From Planktomarina sp. (GTDB taxonomy: Bacteria; Pseudomonadota; Alphaproteobacteria; Rhodobacterales; Rhodobacteraceae), in contig JAKMFM010000225.1 in NCBI GenBank assembly GCA_022425445.1, positions 1-11,738 of the forward strand: DNA of 11,738 bases, written 5' to 3'. How positions within the stretch are numbered: position 1 is the first letter of the stretch; every line of letters begins with the position of its first letter. This document shows, piece by piece, positions 7,329-11,738 of this stretch. The position numbers and the translations under genes are program-made. Below the pieces are notes generated by a model. It did no database searches, had not been told where the DNA came from, and saw only the letters and a list, made by a program, of their open reading frames with translations.

Positions 7329-7357
7329 TTGAAACATTTAAATTATTTCTAAATATA
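7329..7357 (+). promoter_or_regulatory. Candidate ilvC promoter and Lrp-type operator region
   Basis: TTGAAA (7329-7334) resembles a -35 box, with an AT-rich stretch about 17 bases on (AATATA, 7352-7357) as a poor -10 candidate. An imperfect 19-base palindrome spans 7331-7349 (GAAACATTTAAATTATTTC, seven of nine pairs), the size and A/T-rich character expected of an Lrp/AsnC site. Placed between the divergent genes, it could serve both ilvC and the regulators. Base composition alone makes weak palindromes likely here. Confidence 0.35.
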
Positions 7358-7433
7358 GCAAAATATATCCTTCTCCTTACACTTCAAACTGATAGACAAG
7401 CCGCAGAACACTCAACCATGAAAGGACGCCAAA

Positions 7434-8456
7434 ATGCGCGTTTATTATGATCGCGATTGCGATGTGAATTTGATTAAAGACAAAAAAGTCGCCATCCTCG
7501 GCTACGGCAGCCAAGGCCATGCTCACGCGCTGAACCTGCGCGACAGCGGCGCGAAAAACTTGGTGGTGGCGCTGCGTGAAGGCTCTACCTCCATCGCAAA
7601 AGCAGAGGGTGAAGGCCTGGCAACCATGGGCATCGCTGAAGCCGCCGCTTGGGCCGATGTCATCATGTTCACCATGCCTGACGAATTACAGGCCGAAACT
7701 TACAAAAAATATGTCCACGACAATATTCGTGAAGGCGCTGCCATTGCATTTGCCCACGGCTTAAACGTGCATTTTGGCCTCATTGAGCCAAAAGAAGGCA
7801 TCGACGTCATCATGATGGCACCAAAAGGCCCAGGCCACACTGTGCGCGGCGAATACACCAAAGGCGGCGGCGTGCCCTGCCTTGTTGCCGTAGACGAAGA
7901 CGCCTCTGGCAAGGCTTTGGAAATCGGCCTGTCCTATTGCTCCGCAATCGGTGGCGGTCGCTCAGGCATCATCGAAACAAATTTCCGCGAAGAATGTGAA
8001 ACGGATCTCTTTGGTGAACAAGCTGTTCTTTGCGGCGGTTTGGTTGAGCTGATCCGCATGGGTTTTGAAACCTTGGTCGAAGCGGGTTACGCGCCAGAAA
8101 TGGCCTATTTCGAGTGCCTGCACGAAGTAAAGTTGATTGTGGATCTGATTTATGAAGGTGGCATTGCCAACATGAACTACTCCATCTCCAACACTGCGGA
8201 ATATGGCGAATATGTCTCCGGTCCGCGAATCTTGCCATACGATGAGACCAAAGCCAAAATGAAAGCGGTTCTGACCGACATTCAAAACGGCAAATTCGTG
8301 CGGGACTTCATGGTCGAAAACGCGGTTGGCCAGCCATCTTTCAAAGCCACGCGCCGCATCAACGACGAGCACCAAATTGAAGCCACAGGCGAGAAACTGC
8401 GCGCCATGATGCCTTGGATCTCTGCTGGCAAAATGGTTGATAAATCGAAGAACTAA
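7434..8456 (+). CDS. ilvC: Ketol-acid reductoisomerase, class I (short form)
   Basis: This enzyme converts acetolactate or acetohydroxybutyrate to the dihydroxy acid with Mg2+ and NAD(P)H, the second step of valine and isoleucine synthesis (also leading to leucine), in the cytoplasm. The 340 residues match the class I length. The Rossmann motif GYGSQGHAHALNLRDSG begins at residue 23, and the cofactor loop ALREGSTS follows. APKGPGHTVRGEY continues the N-terminal domain. The C-terminal knotted domain carries metal and substrate residues in ETDLFGEQAVLCGG and YFECLHEVKLIVDL, and NYSISNTAEYGEY. The loop ends in Ser, which favours NADPH, but that is inference. AAAGGA lies seven bases before the ATG. 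The gene stands alone, divergent from two Lrp/AsnC regulators, and is closed by an intrinsic terminator. Confidence 0.98.
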   Translation: MRVYYDRDCDVNLIKDKKVAILGYGSQGHAHALNLRDSGAKNLVVALREGSTSIAKAEGEGLATMGIAEAAAWADVIMFTMPDELQAETYKKYVHDNIREGAAIAFAHGLNVHFGLIEPKEGIDVIMMAPKGPGHTVRGEYTKGGGVPCLVAVDEDASGKALEIGLSYCSAIGGGRSGIIETNFREECETDLFGEQAVLCGGLVELIRMGFETLVEAGYAPEMAYFECLHEVKLIVDLIYEGGIANMNYSISNTAEYGEYVSGPRILPYDETKAKMKAVLTDIQNGKFVRDFMVENAVGQPSFKATRRINDEHQIEATGEKLRAMMPWISAGKMVDKSKN

Positions 8457-8463
8457 TCTTGTG

Positions 8464-8479
8464 GTGAGCTATGGCTCAC
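8464..8479 (+). other. Small hairpin just after ilvC
   Basis: GTGAGC (8464-8469) and GCTCAC (8474-8479) form a perfect six-base stem with a four-base TATG loop, seven bases after the ilvC stop and 11 bases before the main terminator stem. No T run follows. It may protect the ilvC message 3' end or assist termination; the role is inferred. Confidence 0.5.
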
Positions 8480-8490
8480 AGTAGAATTTG

Positions 8491-8526
8491 GGGGCGCGGC
8501 ACAACTGGCCGGGCCCCTTTTCTTTT
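8491..8526 (+). terminator. ilvC: Rho-independent terminator of ilvC
   Basis: GGGGC (8491-8495) pairs with GCCCC (8513-8517), and CGGC (8497-8500) with GCCG (8508-8511) around one G-G mismatch; the loop is ACAACTG. TTTTCTTTT follows immediately. This is a GC-rich stem with a T tract in the correct orientation for the plus strand. It separates ilvC from the transporter gene 20 bases further on, which therefore probably has its own promoter or depends on read-through. Confidence 0.85.
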
Positions 8527-8546
8527 GCCTCAATGAAAGCGCGCGC

Positions 8547-9470
8547 ATGACATCTCCCGGAGTGATCAACTGGTTTCGCATTGCCTTCATCGCAATGATT
8601 TGGGGCAGCGCTTTTATGATGGTGCGTATCGCACTGCGTGATTTTGAACCCCTGACCGTTGCGGCAGGGCGGATCACCATCGCCGCCATCGCACTCTATT
8701 GCCTGATGCGTTGGCGCGGTATCGCTTTACCCAGCTTTGACAACATCGCCCTTTGGCGCATTGTCCTTCTAGTCGGGCTGCTGTCCAGCGCAATCCCCTT
8801 CGCGCTGCTCAGTTGGGGGCAACAACATGTCCCCTCCGCCTTTGCCGGAATGACCATGGCAGCGCTGCCAATTTTCGTTTTACCACTGGCACATTTTTTT
8901 GTGCCAGGAGAGCGGATCTTTCTCAGCAAACTCGTCGGCTTTGGAGTCGGCTTCTTGGGCGCTGTGTTACTGATCGGCACAAGTGGACTTGGCTTGGCAG
9001 AAGGCCGCGTGGAAACGCTGGCGCGTTTCGCCTGCGTAGCGGCAGCATTTTGCTATGCCTGCGGGTCCATAGCCACACGACAATGCCCGCCAATCAATGA
9101 GCTGGCACTCTCTACCGGCTCCCTCATTTTGGCCGCTCTGTTTTTGCTGCCCATCGCGTTGCTTGTCGAAGGTCCGCCCAACCTGCCAAGCCTCACCGGT
9201 CTCCTCGCTGTTGGATATCTGGGTCTTGTTCCCACCGCCTTGGCCTTCGTCATCAAAGTTGCCGTGATCCGCAGTGCGGGCCCGTCATTCATGACGCTCA
9301 CAAATTACCAAGTCCCGGTCTGGTCCGTGCTCGCTGGCAGCCTCTTTATGGGAGAAACTCTGCCAGCGACACTGTTTATCGCTTTGGCTTTGATCTTACT
9401 GGGTGTGGCGATTATTCAAGCGAATGTCTTGCGTCGCATATTCAGCCGCGAACAGCCGCCCAAAGTTTGA
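8547..9470 (+). CDS. DMT superfamily transporter, EamA family
   Basis: This 307-residue inner-membrane protein consists almost entirely of hydrophobic helices, about ten, arranged as two EamA repeats. The first begins with FRIAFIAMIWGSAFMMVRIAL, the usual N-terminal EamA signature. The second starts near residue 155 (ETLARFACVAAAFCYACGSIATR) and ends with SLFMGETLPATLFIALALILLGVAII, typical of the family. Members export amino acids or other small metabolites, but the substrate cannot be predicted from sequence. The start codon ATG 8547 has only a weak GAAAG upstream. It follows the ilvC terminator by 20 bases, and its 3' end overlaps the convergent folP by 29 bases. A role in branched-chain amino acid export would be guesswork based on the neighbour. 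Confidence 0.93.
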   Translation: MTSPGVINWFRIAFIAMIWGSAFMMVRIALRDFEPLTVAAGRITIAAIALYCLMRWRGIALPSFDNIALWRIVLLVGLLSSAIPFALLSWGQQHVPSAFAGMTMAALPIFVLPLAHFFVPGERIFLSKLVGFGVGFLGAVLLIGTSGLGLAEGRVETLARFACVAAAFCYACGSIATRQCPPINELALSTGSLILAALFLLPIALLVEGPPNLPSLTGLLAVGYLGLVPTALAFVIKVAVIRSAGPSFMTLTNYQVPVWSVLAGSLFMGETLPATLFIALALILLGVAIIQANVLRRIFSREQPPKV

Positions 9471-10428
9471 GCGCCTGTACGGTTTCACACACGTCGTGCA
9501 CGCGCAAGATCTGCGCGCCTTGCCCAGCAGCAGCTAATGCCACAGCGACCGAGCCAGCCATGCGGTCTTGGGCCTTCTCAGCGCCCGAAATCGTCCCAAT
9601 AAAGCGCTTACGGGACGCGCCCAACAGCATGGGGCACCCCAAGCTATGAAACACCGCAAGACCGCGCAGAAGTGTCAAATTATGCGCCAAGGTTTTCCCG
9701 AACCCTATGCCAGGATCGACAATGATGTTTTGCCGCAGAATGCCCTGTGACAGCGCAAAATCCACCCGCGCGGCCAAGTAATCATACACATCGAGCAGGA
9801 CATCCTCGTACTGCGCGTTTTGCTGCATCGTTTTGGGATCGCTGGGCGCGTGCATCAGGCACACAGGCGCTCCACTGCTGGCCGCCAAACGCGCCATCTC
9901 GCTATCAAATGTCAATGCGGATACATCATTGATCCAATCAATACCCGCATCCAACGCCGCAGCCGCCACAGGCGCTTTGCGCGTGTCAATTGACAAAGGC
10001 AGCTGTGACGCTTGCCGCACATCAAGAATGGCGGGCTTAGTCCTGGAGATTTCTTCATCCACATCAATCAGATCAGCGCCAGGGCGGGTACTTTCGCCGC
10101 CAATATCAATGATATCAGCGCCCTCTTGCATCAAGCGCACAGCATGCGCGCGCGCAGTTGCGCGGTTGTCAAATTGACCGCCATCGGAAAAACTGTCTGG
10201 CGTCGTATTTAAAATACCCATGACCTGCGGCCGATTGCTTTCGCTTGTGCCCAAGTCAGAACGCGCAGAGGTGAGTCGATGCAGTATGTCTTGCGGCACC
10301 TCATCGGCGGGTATGCGTTCCGCTTGCCGATCACGAGACAGAACTTCAACCCTCGAAAATCGGCACCAGCCCCCCGCCAGAACATGCCTGCCCTGCTCTT
10401 CGATCAAAGGCCGATAATAAAGCGTCAC
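9442..10428 (-). CDS. folP: Dihydropteroate synthase
   Basis: This enzyme joins para-aminobenzoate to the pterin pyrophosphate to make dihydropteroate in folate synthesis, and is the sulfonamide target. The TIM-barrel core starts near residue 66 of about 328. It shows VMGILNTTPDSFSDGG (relatives usually have LNVTPDSF), GADIIDIGGESTRPGA, SIDTRKAPV, INDVSALT, LMHAPSDPKTMQ, IIVDPGIGFGKTLAHN, LLGASRKRFIGTI and HDVCETVQALKLW, so all substrate-binding elements are present. About 65 residues before the core, beginning TLYYRPL, make it longer than the E. coli enzyme; I recall such extensions from Rhodobacterales. The start is placed at GTG 10428, which overlaps the folB TGA as GTGA, implying coupled translation; the frame remains open upstream to 10533 but that part lies within folB. 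The frequent downstream partner glmM is absent; a convergent transporter follows. Confidence 0.96.
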   Translation of the reverse strand: MTLYYRPLIEEQGRHVLAGGWCRFSRVEVLSRDRQAERIPADEVPQDILHRLTSARSDLGTSESNRPQVMGILNTTPDSFSDGGQFDNRATARAHAVRLMQEGADIIDIGGESTRPGADLIDVDEEISRTKPAILDVRQASQLPLSIDTRKAPVAAAALDAGIDWINDVSALTFDSEMARLAASSGAPVCLMHAPSDPKTMQQNAQYEDVLLDVYDYLAARVDFALSQGILRQNIIVDPGIGFGKTLAHNLTLLRGLAVFHSLGCPMLLGASRKRFIGTISGAEKAQDRMAGSVAVALAAAGQGAQILRVHDVCETVQALKLWAAVRG

Positions 10429-11348
10429 AACCGGGCCAGATCTGCCTGAGCCTGAAAGGCAATAGGCAAATTCCCAGTCGGAGTCGCGCCAACAAACACC
10501 AGCTGCGCGGCCTGCATTTCTTGCGCAAACCATTCGACCAAAGCAGAAATATCAACCATATCTGTTGGGGGACCATCGACCGCGTCCAATACAATCTTCG
10601 AGGGCGCCCAGAGGCTGATCTGATTGTGGCGCATGCCCCAGTCTAATTCCGTCTTGCTACCCACAACCACACAGCGCGGATCGTGGCTGGCAAAAATCCA
10701 AGCGTTTTGCTCAATCGCCAATAAATCGATACGGCGCTGAACCATACGGTGCGCCGCCACCTGCGGCGCTCCCGCCTCAGGCATACCAACACATATAATC
10801 ACTGGGCGGGCGTTGTGTTCAGCCGCAACGAGCCAGTCATCCAAATGCCCGTCGTCGATCACGCTATTGGACAAAAACAGCACGATCGGATGCGGTGTCT
10901 CTTCCAATGCACTAAGATCCGCATCAACGACTCGTGACTTGGAGCGTACGATCTCAACACCCAAGTTGCCCGGCCCGCGATCTAGTTTTTCAATCCGCAC
11001 AAAGACCCGCTGCGCTTGTGGCGCGAGCAATATGCGTTCTGCAACACGTTCGGCTAAAGTTTCCAGCAAATTCAGCCGCTCTTCAGACAGGGCCGCCTCT
11101 ATGGCCTCTGTGACCCGATCATAAGACAGGATGCGATCGACATCATCGTCGATCTCATCACTTAAGGGCAGAACTTCGACCACGACATCAAATCGAATGC
11201 GTTGCGTGGTGCCGCGTTCAGCTTGAAACGCACCAATTTCAACAGTGAGAATATAGTCTCGCACAGAAATTCTATCAAACGGCGCCTCTGCTGTCGCTTC
11301 TGACCGCGCGCTGGGATGAGCAAAAGCATGTTTTAAGTCATCGTTCAT
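10425..11348 (-). CDS. folB: Dihydroneopterin aldolase with an uncharacterised C-terminal domain
   Basis: This 307-residue protein is more than twice the length of ordinary FolB (about 120). Residues 25-145 are a complete aldolase: ISVRDYILTVEIGAFQAERG with the substrate-binding Glu, SYDRVTEAIEAAL, LLETLAERVAERIL, and VRIEKLDRGPG with the expected catalytic Lys121. It cleaves dihydroneopterin to hydroxymethyl-dihydropterin in folate synthesis. Residues 153-307 form a second domain with alternating hydrophobic strands (PIVLFLSNS, RPVIICVGMP, NAWIFASHD, RCVVVGSK, KIVLDAVDG, QLVFVGATP), suggesting an alpha/beta fold that I do not recognise. It begins at ATG 11348 after AGAGG and ends in the GTGA overlap with folP. 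It lies 49 bases downstream of the hydrolase on the same strand. The aldolase call is firm; the second domain's function is unknown. Confidence 0.9.
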   Translation of the reverse strand: MNDDLKHAFAHPSARSEATAEAPFDRISVRDYILTVEIGAFQAERGTTQRIRFDVVVEVLPLSDEIDDDVDRILSYDRVTEAIEAALSEERLNLLETLAERVAERILLAPQAQRVFVRIEKLDRGPGNLGVEIVRSKSRVVDADLSALEETPHPIVLFLSNSVIDDGHLDDWLVAAEHNARPVIICVGMPEAGAPQVAAHRMVQRRIDLLAIEQNAWIFASHDPRCVVVGSKTELDWGMRHNQISLWAPSKIVLDAVDGPPTDMVDISALVEWFAQEMQAAQLVFVGATPTGNLPIAFQAQADLARL

Positions 11349-11397
11349 CTTCAGCCTCTTCCCCTATCCCATGGCCGCGTCGAGCCTCGCGCAGACA

Positions 11398-11738
11398 TTA
11401 TTTCTTTGCCATGCGTCTAACGGGTTTATAGAATTTGTGTACCCCGATTGTGGTCACATGCCGAAAACTCCGCGCCCAAGACGGAGAAACAAAGGTCGCA
11501 TGATAATAGGTCGCTCCTTTGGTCAAAGGCCGTGTCTTGCGGTCCATCGAGACACGTGCGACTCTTTTCGCCTGATCATAGGCAGCCCCAGTGGCGATAT
11601 ATTCCAACTTCCCATCACAATTGTAACTAAATTGGCAAGCGTGTTTGCGCCCTGTGCCTTGGCGCACCACTTTGCAAATGCTGTTTGGAAACTTGGGGCT
11701 CTCGACACGATTGAGAATGACTTCCGCCACCGCAAATT
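11398..11738 (-). CDS. SleB-type cell wall hydrolase, C-terminal part (5' partial)
   Basis: The frame runs off the right edge, beginning in the window with FAVAEVILNRVESPKFPNSIC, the signature of the Hydrolase_2 (SleB/CwlJ) family, which cleaves peptidoglycan glycan strands. Further family features are VVRQGTGRKHACQFSYNCDG, a Tyr-Asp region before VARVSMD, GATYYHATFVSPSWARSF and TIGVHKFYKP. The upstream region holding the expected catalytic Glu and any signal peptide lies outside the window, so export cannot be judged. The GTG at 11730 is an internal Val codon in the conserved motif, not a start. It ends in TAA 49 bases before folB on the same strand, so cotranscription with the folate genes is possible although no functional link is evident. 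Confidence 0.9.
   Translation of the reverse strand, partial: FAVAEVILNRVESPKFPNSICKVVRQGTGRKHACQFSYNCDGKLEYIATGAAYDQAKRVARVSMDRKTRPLTKGATYYHATFVSPSWARSFRHVTTIGVHKFYKPVRRMAKK

Noticed and set aside
8464..8526. Attenuator or riboswitch before the transporter gene
   Set aside because: The second stem has a T tract directly after ilvC and reads as a plain terminator; no leader peptide or alternative antiterminator pairing is visible.
9833..10177. Plus-strand open frame of 114 codons inside folP
   Set aside because: It is antisense to conserved folP motifs, has no family resemblance, and no ribosome binding site supports it.
10429..10533. Longer folP start upstream of GTG 10428
   Set aside because: The extra residues lie inside folB in another frame and do not resemble FolP; the GTGA overlap and the TLYYRPL start fit the family.
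1..11738. Novel defence, mobile or biosynthetic system
   Set aside because: Genes are core metabolism, regulators and transport with no integrase, transposase, direct repeats, nuclease or toxin-antitoxin motifs and no abrupt composition change that I could see.

Overview
The window looks like ordinary chromosomal DNA of a marine alphaproteobacterium of the Rhodobacteraceae (Roseobacter group), with moderate GC. This placement is inferred from gene content and protein style: a long-chain FolP with a family-specific N-terminus, a FolB with a C-terminal extension, a large multidomain GT2 glycosyltransferase, paired Lrp/AsnC genes divergent from ilvC, and an alphaproteobacterial-type UbiH. It was not confirmed by any search. 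There are no RNA genes, insertion sequences, CRISPR arrays or phage genes, and no intergenic gap exceeds about 140 bases.

Layout. (1) 2-583 (+): C-terminal half of carA, carbamoyl-phosphate synthase small subunit. (2) 610-646: a perfect hairpin, followed by 655-2585 (+): a membrane-linked family 2 glycosyltransferase that reads as a pseudogene. Its frame breaks at three tandem CCAGA units, and two TAG codons sit where relatives have tryptophans, just before the QRSRW motif. (3) 2545-3201 (-): a GntR/FCD regulator, divergent from 3306-4004 (+), a HAD pyrimidine 5'-nucleotidase that overlaps 3991-5178 (+), a UbiH-family FAD hydroxylase. (4) 5185-6318 (-): a class V PLP aminotransferase. (5) 6392-7299 (-): two Lrp/AsnC regulators overlapping by ATGA, divergent from 7434-8456 (+), ilvC, which ends in a clear intrinsic terminator. 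(6) 8547-9470 (+): a DMT/EamA transporter, convergent with a minus-strand run of a SleB-type cell wall hydrolase (partial at the right edge), folB with an unexplained C-terminal domain, and folP (9442-10428).

How the genes work together. folB and folP act in folate synthesis and overlap by GTGA, which suggests translational coupling. The Lrp/AsnC pair is well placed to control ilvC (branched-chain amino acid synthesis) and perhaps itself. The GntR regulator may control the nucleotidase/hydroxylase pair through a TTGGTACCAA palindrome. The most unusual material is the decayed glycosyltransferase, its upstream hairpin, the probably leaderless Lrp transcript, and the FolB C-terminal domain. I did not find a convincing undescribed multi-gene system.
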